64,000 bases of DNA from Reddybacter sp041277045 (GCA_041277045.1 JBGFSY010000001.1:1488001-1552000); one strand, 5' to 3'; shown: positions 9,021 through 18,071, counted from the first letter of the stretch. Notes: generated by a model from the letters alone, not told the origin. Translations and numbers: made by a program.

Positions 9021-9896
9021 TTAGCTTTCGAATTTATACCCGTCACCATCACTGACAATTTTACCGGCGGTGGGCGTGGCAAAGTGGGTGCCTAATACAG
9101 TGGTTTTGCTATCGCCAAAGCGCTGCATAAATTCGATACGGGTTTTTTCGGCCAGGCTGCTTTCGACATCGGCGCCATCAATCCAGCCAGGTTTGGCCAT
9201 TTGCAGCGGGTGATGAAACATATCCCCAGTAATGACGGCTTCTTCACCCTCTGACTGGATATGAATGCTGACATGACCGGGGGTGTGGCCGGGCGTGGGG
9301 ATGAGGCTTATTTCATCACAGATCTTGTGGGTGGAATCAACCAGGTCGACCAGCTCCGCATCGAAGATAGGTTGCAATGCGTGGTCGAGAGCATGGCTTT
9401 CATAAGGATCTTCTTCGTCTTTCCAGAAATCCCATTCGGCGGCGCCAAATAAATAGCGGGCATTGGGAAAGGTAGGGATCCATTTGCCATCGACCAAATG
9501 GGTGTTCCAGCCAACGTGATCGAAGTGCAGGTGGGTACAAAGCACGCGGTCAATTTTATCGGCGGGAAAGCCCAGCTTGGCCATGTTTTCGAGGAAGGGC
9601 GTATTCATGTTGACCCACTCGTCATACAAGGGTAGCTTTTTACCGTTGCCGGCACAGGTGTCGACAATAATGTTCAAGCCGCCGACGCTAATTAAGAAGG
9701 CATGAATGCTTAAGACCATATCGCCATCAGCGTCGAGAAAGTTGGGCCGTAACCAATCATCGTACGCAGTCAACTCTGCGGCACTTCGGTTGGGAAAGAG
9801 AGAGGGAATAGGGGCTTTTATAACCACCTCAACCAGTCGAGTGATGGATACCTTGCCAATTGTCCATCTGAGTTGTTCGTAACGTCGGTCAGTCAT
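9021..9896 (-). CDS. MBL-fold metallo-hydrolase
   Basis: A cytoplasmic metallo-beta-lactamase-fold hydrolase (291 residues, no signal peptide). The dinuclear zinc motif HLHFDH gives H122, H124, D126 and H127. Further ligands are the histidine in the PTPGHTPGHVS segment and the aspartate in TGDMFHH. The layout resembles the lactonase/alkylsulfatase-like branch used on small esters or lactones, but the substrate cannot be read from sequence. Downstream is a broken SDR gene that was probably co-transcribed. It is divergent from the secreted alpha/beta hydrolase gene; the 259 bases between them show no clear promoter or other feature. Confidence 0.85.
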   Translation of the reverse strand: MTDRRYEQLRWTIGKVSITRLVEVVIKAPIPSLFPNRSAAELTAYDDWLRPNFLDADGDMVLSIHAFLISVGGLNIIVDTCAGNGKKLPLYDEWVNMNTPFLENMAKLGFPADKIDRVLCTHLHFDHVGWNTHLVDGKWIPTFPNARYLFGAAEWDFWKDEEDPYESHALDHALQPIFDAELVDLVDSTHKICDEISLIPTPGHTPGHVSIHIQSEGEEAVITGDMFHHPLQMAKPGWIDGADVESSLAEKTRIEFMQRFGDSKTTVLGTHFATPTAGKIVSDGDGYKFES

Positions 9897-10155
9897 AATA
9901 ATCTAGGCCTTATTGCGTTGTTATTTGTGGATCGATCTTACCTCAATTCTTGATATTCTGGTTTATCGTGAGTGTAAAACCGCAAAAATGCTTGAGGGGT
10001 AAAGAGAGGTATTGTAATTATTTAGCTGCGCTGTTTATATCGATTCAGTTAGTTGCTGGCTGTCAATAAAAGTGACTGAGTGGGTTTGTAGCAGAACGGC
10101 GCTGAGAAAGTTTTAGGCGTTTTTCCAGGATGGTTCGTTAAAGGGACTGGGTTTA

Positions 10156-11463
10156 ATGTTCAAACAATTAATGGCTGTAGGGTTATGGGTGGCACTTTAC
10201 AGTGCGGGGGTGCTTGCGAGCGAAGAGCGACCCAAGGGTGAGTATCCGATTGCAGATCGTTTTGCTGCGACGGTAATTGGCACACCAAAATTTTATAAAG
10301 CGGCTCTCCCCGCTGAAATACCTGTGAAAGAATATGAATTGCCGGGTTTACATGCTGTGCCAGCGTTGTTTTGGTACAGCGAAAACCTGCATTTTTCTGC
10401 GGCCCTGCAAAAGGGACGCGCACCCCTAGTGTTCAATATTGCTGGCACGGGCGCGGGTTACAAGTCTATGAAGATGGTGGCCTTGCAAAAAGCACTGTAC
10501 CAGGCGGGCTTTCACGTCATTAACCTGTCTTCACCGACCTATCTCAACTTTCTTATCAATGCCTCGCAGTCAAACTTGCCGGGCTTTCTACCCGAGGATG
10601 CAGAAGATATTTACCGGGTGATGGAACAGGCTTACCAAAAAATCGAAGCCGATGCCGATGTCAGTGAATTTCATGTGATGGGCTACAGCCTGGGTGCTGC
10701 CCACGCCGCTTTTGTTGCGCAACTTGATCAGACGCGGCAGACCTTTAATTTACAGAAAGTTTATATGATCAATCCGCCAGTGGATCTCTACAATTCGGTC
10801 AGTATTCTTGATCAGCTACTCGACGATCATGTGCAAGGCAGCGTTGAGGGCGTGGGCGTGTTTCTGGATAGAGCGCTCAATCGTTTAGCCGCGAGTTACG
10901 AGCCTAAAGATGGCATGCACTTTGATGGCGATTTTCTTTATGACGCCTATTCATCCTGGGACCCTTCAAAACGCGGTGTTGGGCCGGATGGGCGTAGCGG
11001 CGCAGCTGCCCTGATCGGCACCTCATTTCGCATGAGTTCGGCCAATGTTGTCTTTGCTTCAGATCTGATGTCTCACACGGGTTATATCATTCCCGTTGGC
11101 AAAGAGTTCGGCCGACGTGAGCGCCTGGACTACTATGCTAAAGCCAGTCATGTGGTGAAATTTACCGAGTACGTTGATCAGATGGTTATTCCCTATCTAC
11201 TGCAAAAATATCCGGGGAAAAGCCGACAACAATTACTGGGTGAGGCGAGCCTTCATCATATTGAAGACTTTCTTGCCAGCAATGATCAGGTACGCGTAGT
11301 GACCAACCGTGATGAAATTATTTTGGCCCCGGGTGAGCTGGAATACATGGAGGCTTTGCTGGGAGACCGCATAAAAGTGTTTGACCACGGGGGGCACTGC
11401 GGGAATATCGACAGCAAGGAGAGCGTGGCCGATATGGTGGCATTTTTGAAGGGTGGCCAATAA
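10156..11463 (+). CDS. Secreted alpha/beta-hydrolase-fold protein
   Basis: A 435-residue exported protein. Residues 1-21 form a signal peptide with a likely cut after VLAS or before it. The core is an alpha/beta hydrolase: the nucleophile elbow GYSLGA places the serine at S178, the oxyanion region is near NIAGTGAGY (94-102), and a late DHGGHCGN segment offers a histidine near the C-terminus. It overlaps mlaA by one base (TAATG), so the two form a translationally coupled pair. That pairing suggests work in the periplasm on lipids or envelope esters, but this is inference. No closer family name is recognised. Confidence 0.8.
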   Translation: MFKQLMAVGLWVALYSAGVLASEERPKGEYPIADRFAATVIGTPKFYKAALPAEIPVKEYELPGLHAVPALFWYSENLHFSAALQKGRAPLVFNIAGTGAGYKSMKMVALQKALYQAGFHVINLSSPTYLNFLINASQSNLPGFLPEDAEDIYRVMEQAYQKIEADADVSEFHVMGYSLGAAHAAFVAQLDQTRQTFNLQKVYMINPPVDLYNSVSILDQLLDDHVQGSVEGVGVFLDRALNRLAASYEPKDGMHFDGDFLYDAYSSWDPSKRGVGPDGRSGAAALIGTSFRMSSANVVFASDLMSHTGYIIPVGKEFGRRERLDYYAKASHVVKFTEYVDQMVIPYLLQKYPGKSRQQLLGEASLHHIEDFLASNDQVRVVTNRDEIILAPGELEYMEALLGDRIKVFDHGGHCGNIDSKESVADMVAFLKGGQ

Positions 11464-12269
11464 TGACCATTAAATTACGGTGCTACGCGGCTATTTTTGT
11501 CATCGCTTTATTGGGTGCCCGATCCTGGGCTGAGGAAGAGAAAGACGATGCTCAAATCAACAGGGAAAAAGTTGAAGGCCTGATGGAAGAGCAGGCACCC
11601 GAGAAATATGAGGTGCAGCGTCTGATAAAACCCCAGGTGCCTGAAAATGCACTCCTGGTTTACGATCCCTGGGAGCCAATGAACCGAGGTATTTATAATT
11701 TTAATGCCCATTTCGACCGCGCGATATTTCTGCCCACGGTCAGGGGCTATCGGGCGATTACACCGGATGTTGTCGAAAAAGGCGTGAGTAATTTCTTCGC
11801 CAACTTAGGCGAGGTGAGCAACCTAGTTAACAACCTACTACAGCTGCAATTAAAGTCGAGTGCTATCACCCTGTCGCGCTTCGTGGTGAATAGCACCATT
11901 GGTGTGGCAGGCCTGAGGGATCCGGCTGAGAAATTTGGCATGCACTCGCAGAAAGAAGATTTTGGTCAGACTCTTGGTTACTGGGGTGTGGGCAGCGGCC
12001 CCTATTTGGTAATGCCGTTTTTTGGCCCCTCGAGTTTGCGCGACGCAACAGGCATGGGCGTTGACTATGTGGTCGATTATAATATCGATTTGCTGGATGT
12101 GAATGACGATGCCAATAAAGACGACATCCGTATTGGCCTCACACTATTAAAAGCGGTCGATGGGCGCAAGAACACGGCCTTTCGTTACTATGAAACGGGT
12201 TCGCCCTTCGAGTATGAGCTGGTACGTTTTGCCCATCGTCAGTTGCGAGAAATACAGATCGAAAAATAG
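11463..12269 (+). CDS. mlaA: MlaA (VacJ) family phospholipid-transport protein, no lipobox
   Basis: MlaA removes misplaced phospholipids from the outer leaflet of the outer membrane and hands them to the Mla pathway. The family core is clear: YDPWEPMNRGIYNFN, FFANLGEVSNLVNNLLQ, RFVVNSTIGVAGLRDPA, DFGQTLGYWGVGSGPYLV and MPFFGPSSLRDATG. The N-terminus is a signal peptide (about 1-23, ending ARSWA), but unlike E. coli MlaA there is no lipobox cysteine; the only early Cys is C7, inside the signal. The mature N-terminus is highly charged (EEEKDDAQINREK). It starts on the stop of the hydrolase gene. No other mla genes are in the window, so its partner system must be elsewhere. Confidence 0.88.
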   Translation: MTIKLRCYAAIFVIALLGARSWAEEEKDDAQINREKVEGLMEEQAPEKYEVQRLIKPQVPENALLVYDPWEPMNRGIYNFNAHFDRAIFLPTVRGYRAITPDVVEKGVSNFFANLGEVSNLVNNLLQLQLKSSAITLSRFVVNSTIGVAGLRDPAEKFGMHSQKEDFGQTLGYWGVGSGPYLVMPFFGPSSLRDATGMGVDYVVDYNIDLLDVNDDANKDDIRIGLTLLKAVDGRKNTAFRYYETGSPFEYELVRFAHRQLREIQIEK

Positions 12270-12331
12270 CGGCTTTATGCTGCGCTTTTTGTGGTCTGAT
12301 AACAGCGTGTTTTTAAGGCAGGAGGGTTTAG

Positions 12332-13060
12332 ATGGAAAGTTATGAGCAGTTGATTTCTACTCTGGCCCTGGTGCTCGGTGTTGGTTGGGCCAGTGGTATT
12401 AATCTTTATGCCGCTGTTGCCGTGCTGGGTTTTGCCGGAGCCACGGGTAATGTCGCACTGCCAGCGGAGCTGGAAACATTACAGGATCCGCTTGTCATCG
12501 GTATCGCCTGCCTGATGTATGTGGTCGAATTTTTTGCCGATAAAACACCGGGCGTCGATAGCGTCTGGGATGCTGTGCATACCTTTATACGCATCCCCGC
12601 TGGCGCGATGCTGGCGGCGGGTGCTGTGGGCGATGTCACGCCGGCGCTGGAAATTGGTGCCGCTCTACTCGGTGGTTCTATGGCCATGGGTAGTCACTTT
12701 ACCAAGGCCTCGACGCGTTTATTGATCAACACCTCGCCGGAACCCTTTAGTAATTGGGGTGCATCTATTAGCGAAGACCTGATGGTCTTTGGTGGGCTGT
12801 GGGCAATGCTCAACTACCCCCTGGCCTTCCTCGGTTTGATGCTGGTGTTTATTCTTTTGGTTATCTGGATGCTGCCGAAATTATGGCGCGTGGTGCGCGC
12901 AGTGTTTCGGCGCATAGGTGGCAGGCTGGGGCTTGTTAAAAAACAGCCAGACGATACGGGCGGTGGTGAGGATGGGTTGATGCCGGATCCACCCCTTGTG
13001 GCAAGCGCTGATAAACCCGCTACTCCAGTGGGTGTCGGTTCTCCATTCAAGGATAGGTAG
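12332..13060 (+). CDS. DUF4126 family membrane protein
   Basis: A 242-residue integral membrane protein of the DUF4126 family, function unknown. Hydrophobic segments lie near residues 8-35, 50-66, 84-100, 104-120 and 150-180. Family wording includes GWASGINLYAAVAVLG near the start and FFADKTPGVDSVWDAVHTFIR. The last about 55 residues are polar and rich in Gly and Pro, and probably cytoplasmic. A good ribosome binding site (AGGAGG) precedes the ATG. The gene lies between mlaA and recX in the same direction, with only 8 bases to recX. Confidence 0.75.
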   Translation: MESYEQLISTLALVLGVGWASGINLYAAVAVLGFAGATGNVALPAELETLQDPLVIGIACLMYVVEFFADKTPGVDSVWDAVHTFIRIPAGAMLAAGAVGDVTPALEIGAALLGGSMAMGSHFTKASTRLLINTSPEPFSNWGASISEDLMVFGGLWAMLNYPLAFLGLMLVFILLVIWMLPKLWRVVRAVFRRIGGRLGLVKKQPDDTGGGEDGLMPDPPLVASADKPATPVGVGSPFKDR

Positions 13061-13068
13061 AGCAGATT

Positions 13069-13599
13069 GTGAGCGAGCCAGTCGATAGTTCTGTGCCAGA
13101 TGATTCTGTATTAGATAACTCCGTATCAGATGATTTTTTGTCAGAACAACCTGAGCCTGTAAAACCAGTGTCGGCAAAAAACCTGCGCCTTGGCGCGATG
13201 AATATATTGGCGCGCAGGGAGCACTCGCGCAAAGAAGTCAGGGATAAATTACTGAAGAAATTTGATCCTAGCGCTGAACTTCTCGATGCCGTGTTAGACA
13301 AACTGGTTGTCGATGACCTTCTATCGGATCAGCGCTTTAGCGAAGCCTTTGTGCGCTGGCGAGTGGGCAAGGGGCAGGGGGCAGTAAGAATTCGCATGGA
13401 ACTGCGCGAGCGTGGTGTCGATGGTGATGCAGTCTTACGCGAATGTGATGTCGACTGGTTTGCCCTGGCTGTAGAAGTGGCACATAAGCGTTTTGGTGCA
13501 AGCCCCGCCATTGATCCGAAGCAGCGAGCTAAGCGCATGCGCTTTTTGCAGTACCGGGGTTTCAATGGTGAACAGATTCGGGCTGCCTTGCATGATTAA
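13069..13599 (+). CDS. recX: Regulatory protein RecX
   Basis: RecX binds RecA filaments and limits their activity. The three-helix-repeat core runs from about residue 38 (NLRLGAMNILARREHSRKEV) to the end, with typical motifs LLSDQRFSEAFVRWR and RIRMELRERGV. In most gammaproteobacteria recX follows recA; here recA is not adjacent. The reading frame starts with GTG and carries an unusual acidic Ser/Asp/Val-rich head of about 35 residues with short repeats (DSSV, DDSV, DNSV, DDF). An internal start is possible, but the only ATG candidate (codon 44) lies inside the conserved core, so the GTG is preferred. Confidence 0.85.
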   Translation: MSEPVDSSVPDDSVLDNSVSDDFLSEQPEPVKPVSAKNLRLGAMNILARREHSRKEVRDKLLKKFDPSAELLDAVLDKLVVDDLLSDQRFSEAFVRWRVGKGQGAVRIRMELRERGVDGDAVLRECDVDWFALAVEVAHKRFGASPAIDPKQRAKRMRFLQYRGFNGEQIRAALHD

Positions 13600-13649
13600 T
13601 CCGGCATCGGCTTGAAAGTACGACAATCAATAAGAGGCTTTAAAGAATA

Positions 13650-14477
13650 GTGAAACGTCATCTGCATGTTTTGTTGTGGCTCTGCGGCACATTATTTATG
13701 CCCTTGGCCGCGGCCTTAGAGTTTCAGGGCGCCTGGCAGCAGGGTGCCATGCTGGTCGGGCACACAGAACCGGGTAATACCGTGGTTTTTCAGGATCGTG
13801 CCGTCAGCCTAACGCCGCAGGGGTATTTTGTGATTGGCCTCAGTCGGGATGTTAAAAGCCCTGTGGTGGTGAATGTACATAATGGTAAAGACGGTCAGCA
13901 ATACAGCTACTCGGTGGAGCAGCGGGAATACAAGGTACAGCGGGTCGATGGCGTGCCCCAGCGCACAGTGACCCCACCCTCTACCGAGGTGCTTGAGCGC
14001 ATTCGCCGCGAAGGGCGCTTGGTGCGACAGGCGCGAGCGGATAATGATCAGCGTGAAGATTTTCTCCAAGGTTTTATCAAGCCCCTCGAAGGGCCAATTA
14101 CCGGCGTTTACGGTAGCCAGCGGGTTTACAACGGCGTGCCGAAGAACCCCCATTATGGCCTCGATATTGCCCGGCCCACGGGCACGGTGGTGCTTGCGCC
14201 GGCGGCCGGCATTGTCAAACTGGTGCACGCCGATATGTATTATTCAGGTGGTACGCTGGTGCTCGACCACGGCTATGGCTTGACCTCTTCTTTTATTCAC
14301 CTTAGCGGTGCATTAGTGAAAGAGGGCCAGCGAGTGGAGGCGGGTGATGCCATTGCCAAGGTGGGTTCTACCGGCCGTGCCACCGGCCCTCATCTCGATT
14401 GGCGCGTTAACTGGTTTAGTGTGCGACTCGATCCTGCCCTGGTGTTGGAGTATTTTCCCGCTGCTAGCGGGCAATAA
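13650..14477 (+). CDS. Secreted M23-family peptidase-like protein (LytM fold)
   Basis: A periplasmic protein with a signal peptide (about 1-22) and a C-terminal M23/LytM domain (about 145-270) of the type that cuts or helps to cut peptidoglycan peptides. The HxxxD zinc motif is present as H168 and D172 (HYGLDIA), with H217 (SSFIHLS) as the usual catalytic His. The second motif, normally HxH, reads HLD (H248, D250), so the third zinc ligand is Asp instead of His. A helical linker rich in Arg (about 112-140) separates the N-terminal beta region from the catalytic domain. It starts with GTG. Relatives with HLDWR exist in this branch, so activity cannot be excluded. Confidence 0.82.
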   Translation: MKRHLHVLLWLCGTLFMPLAAALEFQGAWQQGAMLVGHTEPGNTVVFQDRAVSLTPQGYFVIGLSRDVKSPVVVNVHNGKDGQQYSYSVEQREYKVQRVDGVPQRTVTPPSTEVLERIRREGRLVRQARADNDQREDFLQGFIKPLEGPITGVYGSQRVYNGVPKNPHYGLDIARPTGTVVLAPAAGIVKLVHADMYYSGGTLVLDHGYGLTSSFIHLSGALVKEGQRVEAGDAIAKVGSTGRATGPHLDWRVNWFSVRLDPALVLEYFPAASGQ

Positions 14478-14601
14478 TAGTCTTGTTTCTTTTCTCCCCG
14501 CTTTTTCCTGTTTGAACATATCCTCGCAAGCATGGTGTTAGGGCGGCTATTGCCTTAAAATTCACCGCCTGTAAATGGGCCTGCGCTGCGGATGAAAATA
14601 T

Positions 14602-14799
14602 ATGATCGATAAACAGCTACTGAGTATTCTGGTTTGTCCCGTCACTAAGGCACCCCTCGAATACGACCGTGAACATGAAGAACTGGTTTGCTATGCCAGT
14701 GGTTTGGCTTACCCCATCCTCGATGGCATACCAGTGATGCTGGAAAGTGAAGCGCGAGAGCTGAGCACTGAAGAAAAAGAGCAGGGCCGCAAGCGCTAA
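14602..14799 (+). CDS. Trm112-family small protein
   Basis: A 65-residue protein of the Trm112 family (E. coli YcaR type). It begins IDKQLLSILVCPVTKAPLEY and has the YPILDGIPVML segment of the fold. The zinc-ribbon cysteines of archaeal and eukaryotic Trm112 are partly lost (C12 and C30 remain), as usual in bacterial members. In eukaryotes Trm112 supports several methyltransferases; the bacterial role is poorly defined. It is followed by hinT in the same direction. Confidence 0.82.
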   Translation: MIDKQLLSILVCPVTKAPLEYDREHEELVCYASGLAYPILDGIPVMLESEARELSTEEKEQGRKR

Positions 14800-14866
14800 T
14801 TCACCCTGCTGATTTGCCTTAATAGGGCGACGGCACAGTACGAACACACTTTGAGGATGAGGGTAT

Positions 14867-15217
14867 ATGTCAGAAGAAACGCTGTTCAGCAAAATTATTA
14901 AGGGTGAAATTCCGGCTGACATTATTTATCAAGACGAGCATTGCATCGCCATTAAAGATATCGCGCCCAAGGCTCCGGTGCATTTATTGGTGATTCCGCG
15001 GAAAATCATTCCCCGTATTATCGATGCCGAGACAGAAGACCAAGCCTTACTGGGCCATTTGATGCTGGCCGCTGGCAAGATCGCTGAAGAGGCTGGTGTT
15101 GGCGATGCCTTTCGTCTGATCATCAATAATGGCGCCGGTGCCGGGCAAACGGTGTTTCATTTGCACGTACATATACTGGGCGGCAAGAATTTTTCTGAAT
15201 CTTCGTTGGGCTTTTAG
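14867..15217 (+). CDS. hinT: Histidine-triad nucleotide-binding protein (HinT type)
   Basis: A 116-residue HIT-family nucleotide hydrolase that in relatives cleaves AMP-N bonds such as AMP-lysine and phosphoramidates. The triad motif is HLHVHI with H98, H100 and H102; the substrate-side motif NNGAGAGQTVFH precedes it. The start (MSEETLFSKIIKGEIPADI) is canonical, with GAGG-type bases 10 upstream. It sits directly before alaS, where removal of lysyl- or alanyl-adenylate type molecules would make sense, but that link is inference. Confidence 0.9.
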   Translation: MSEETLFSKIIKGEIPADIIYQDEHCIAIKDIAPKAPVHLLVIPRKIIPRIIDAETEDQALLGHLMLAAGKIAEEAGVGDAFRLIINNGAGAGQTVFHLHVHILGGKNFSESSLGF

Positions 15218-15286
15218 TTCTCGGTTTTTAGCACGCCAACTTTTCTTTTAAAATTTATTTGATGCTCCAAGTGGGGCGGGACTCAT

Positions 15287-17896
15287 ATGTTAGACGTAAA
15301 ATCGAGTGCGGACATCCGCCAGGCCTTTCTGGACTTCTTTGCCGAGCGCGACCACCGCGTTGTCGCCAGCAGCTCTTTGGTGCCGGGTAATGACCCCACC
15401 CTGTTGTTCACCAATGCCGGCATGGTGCAGTTTAAGGATGTTTTTCTCGGCGCCGAGCAGCGCGATTATCAACGTGCCACCAGCTCCCAGCGCTGTGTGC
15501 GCGCCGGTGGCAAGCACAATGATTTAGAAAACGTCGGTTATACCGCCCGCCACCACACCTTCTTTGAAATGCTCGGCAACTTTAGCTTTGGCGATTATTT
15601 TAAGCGCGATGCCATCAAGCTGGCCTGGACTTTCCTCACCGAAGTATTAGGCCTACCCGAAGAACGCCTCTGGATTACTGTACATATTTCCGATGCCGAA
15701 GCCGAAAAAATCTGGCTGGAGGAGATGGGCGTTAGCGCTGAGCGCTTTTCCCGCCTCGACGAAGACAACTTCTGGCAAATGGGCGACACTGGCCCCTGCG
15801 GCCCCTGCTCTGAAATCTTTTATGACCACGGTGCCGATGTGCCGGGTGGCCCACCGGGCAGTGAGGATGACGACCTTGATCGCTATATCGAAATCTGGAA
15901 CCTGGTGTTTATGCAGTACGAGCGCGACCGCGATGGCGAGATGACGCCTCTGCCCAAGCCGTCCATCGATACCGGTATGGGCCTGGAGCGTATCGCCGCG
16001 ATTATGCAGGGGGTGCACAGCAACTACGAGATTGACCTCTTCCAGCACCTGATTAAAGCGGCGGCCGAGGCGACGCACTGCACCGACCTCGAACACAAGT
16101 CGTTGCGGGTGATTGCCGACCACATTCGCTCGTCGTCTTTCTTGATTGTCGACGGCGTGCTGCCTTCGAATGAGGGGCGCGGTTATGTGCTGCGGCGCAT
16201 TATTCGTCGCGCCCTGCGCCACGGCCATAAGCTGGGCATGACGGGCATCTTCTTTAATACCCTGGTTGTGCCATTGGTCGAGCAAATGGGTGCGGCCTAT
16301 CCCGAGCTTGCCGCTAAACAGGCCCTGGTTGAAAAAGCCCTGCTGGCTGAAGAGGCGCAATTCAGTAAAACCCTCGATAAGGGCATGGGTGTGTTGACGG
16401 CGGCGCTTGCCGACTTGTCGGGCAAAATGATACCCGGTGAGGTGGTCTTTAAACTCTACGATACCTACGGCTTCCCCCTCGATTTAACCAACGACATTGC
16501 CCGCGAGCAGGGCTATGAGCTGGATGAAGCGGGCTACAAAAGCTGCATGGAAGAGCAAAAAACCCGCGCCCGTGCGGCCAGCCGCTTTGGTGTTGATTAC
16601 ACCGCACAGCTCGACATCGCCGGTGAAACAGCCTTTGTTGGCTATCAAGCCTTGCAGGCCAGCGCAAAAATCACCGGACTGTTTCTCGAAGGTGTAGTGG
16701 TTGGCGCATTGAATGCTGGTGACGAAGCTATGCTAGTACTCGACAGCACTGCTTTTTATGCCGAGTCCGGCGGCCAGGCCGGTGACCGTGGTGAATTACT
16801 CACTGCGGGGGGGCGCTTTGTCGTCAGTGATTGCCAGAAGCAGGGTGATAACCATATCCACATTGGTCGCTTGGTCGAGGGTGCAATGGCTGTCGGCGAA
16901 GCCGTTACCGCCCAGGTCGATGCCGACAAGCGACAGGCGACAGCGGTCAATCACTCGGCGACTCACCTGTTGCACGCAGCCTTGCAAGAAGTGCTGGGCG
17001 AACACGTCGTGCAAAAGGGTTCATTAGTGGATGCCGAGCGTTTGCGTTTTGACTTTGCCAACCCCCAGGCGATGACGGCGGATGAAGTTAAAGCCGTTGA
17101 AGCTATAGTCAATAAGCAAATTCGCCACAACAGTGCGGTGCAAACCGAACTGATGTCGATGGAGGACGCTCAGAATAGCGGTGCGATGGCGCTGTTTGGC
17201 GAGAAGTACGGCGACAGTGTGCGCGTACTGACCATGGGCGATGGTTTTTCTGTCGAGCTTTGTGGCGGCACCCACGCCCAGCGCACCGGGGATATTGGCT
17301 TGTTTCACATTACTTCCGAGTCGGGTGTGGCGGCTGGTGTGCGCCGGGTCGAAGCGGTGGCCGGTGCCCCTGCTCTGGCCTGGTTTGGCGAACTTGAGCA
17401 AACACTCGATAACGTCACCTCAACATTAAAAGCCGGGCGGGCTACGGTGCTGGATAAGGCGGCGACGCTGGTCGAAACGAATCGCGCCTTAAATAAAGAG
17501 CTGGAAGCTTTGAAGGTGAAGCTGGCCAGTGCCTCGGGTGGTGACTTGCTCGATGAGGCAAAAACCATTGCCGGTGTTCTAGTGTTGGCTAAAAAGATTG
17601 AGGGTGCTGACGCCAAAACTCTGCGCGATATGCTCGACCAGTTGCGCTCGCGCATGGATAAGGGCGTGATACTACTGGCCGCTGAGAGCGATGGAAAGAT
17701 TGCCCTGAGTGCTGGCGTTACCAAAAACCTTACCGCTGATATTAAGGCGGGCACATTAATGCAGTTCGTTGCGCCGCAAATTGGCGGCAAGGGCGGTGGT
17801 CGCCCGGATATGGCTCAGGGCGGCGGCACCGACAGTGCTGCACTGCCGGGGGCCCTCGACTCGGTCTTTACCTGGGTTGAAGAGTGCCTAGGTTGA
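15287..17896 (+). CDS. alaS: Alanyl-tRNA synthetase
   Basis: A class II synthetase that charges tRNA-Ala and clears Ser- or Gly-mischarged tRNA. At 869 residues it has the full length. The N-terminal catalytic domain shows FTNAGMVQFKDVFLG and GDTGPCGPCSEIFYD. The editing domain has the zinc motifs H556xxxH560 (NHSATHLLH) and C659xxxH663 (CGGTHAQRTG). The C-terminal C-Ala domain ends with a GGKGGGRPDMAQGGG segment. It precedes lysC and csrA in the same direction; alaS followed by lysC and csrA is a conserved order in pseudomonad-type genomes. Confidence 0.97.
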   Translation: MLDVKSSADIRQAFLDFFAERDHRVVASSSLVPGNDPTLLFTNAGMVQFKDVFLGAEQRDYQRATSSQRCVRAGGKHNDLENVGYTARHHTFFEMLGNFSFGDYFKRDAIKLAWTFLTEVLGLPEERLWITVHISDAEAEKIWLEEMGVSAERFSRLDEDNFWQMGDTGPCGPCSEIFYDHGADVPGGPPGSEDDDLDRYIEIWNLVFMQYERDRDGEMTPLPKPSIDTGMGLERIAAIMQGVHSNYEIDLFQHLIKAAAEATHCTDLEHKSLRVIADHIRSSSFLIVDGVLPSNEGRGYVLRRIIRRALRHGHKLGMTGIFFNTLVVPLVEQMGAAYPELAAKQALVEKALLAEEAQFSKTLDKGMGVLTAALADLSGKMIPGEVVFKLYDTYGFPLDLTNDIAREQGYELDEAGYKSCMEEQKTRARAASRFGVDYTAQLDIAGETAFVGYQALQASAKITGLFLEGVVVGALNAGDEAMLVLDSTAFYAESGGQAGDRGELLTAGGRFVVSDCQKQGDNHIHIGRLVEGAMAVGEAVTAQVDADKRQATAVNHSATHLLHAALQEVLGEHVVQKGSLVDAERLRFDFANPQAMTADEVKAVEAIVNKQIRHNSAVQTELMSMEDAQNSGAMALFGEKYGDSVRVLTMGDGFSVELCGGTHAQRTGDIGLFHITSESGVAAGVRRVEAVAGAPALAWFGELEQTLDNVTSTLKAGRATVLDKAATLVETNRALNKELEALKVKLASASGGDLLDEAKTIAGVLVLAKKIEGADAKTLRDMLDQLRSRMDKGVILLAAESDGKIALSAGVTKNLTADIKAGTLMQFVAPQIGGKGGGRPDMAQGGGTDSAALPGALDSVFTWVEECLG

Positions 17897-17986
17897 AGGC
17901 CAGTTAAGTACTTGAATGCCCAAGCTTGTTCTGTTTAATCGGGTTTCGCTTTCTGGTTGGTTAGTGTACATTTGCGCCCCCTCGTC

Positions 17987-18046
17987 GATGGGTGCCAATT
18001 CGCTGGATGCTGGCATTAGCCAAAATGCGATTTTGCAGCGCCCATC
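17987..18046 (+). promoter_or_regulatory. Folded leader just upstream of lysC (candidate cis-regulator)
   Basis: Bases 17987-17995 pair with 18038-18046 over 9 bp (one G-U). The enclosed loop holds a perfect 6-bp hairpin with a GCG loop (18021-18026 with 18030-18035), and a competing 4-bp hairpin (18011-18014 with 18019-18022) that shares two bases with it. The whole ends 25 bases before the lysC start. It is too short and the wrong shape for the known lysine riboswitch. It could control lysC translation or be chance; only pairing was examined. Confidence 0.35.
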
Positions 18047-18071
18047 CACACTGTTAGCGGTCGAGTTGAAA

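Noticed and set aside
17916..18071. 52-residue N-terminal extension of aspartate kinase
   Set aside because: The conserved kinase begins at ATG 18072; the extension is not family-like and overlaps a folded leader.
17897..18071. Lysine riboswitch before lysC
   Set aside because: The space is about as long as the motif, but the expected five-helix layout could not be found; only a compact fold of 60 bases was seen.
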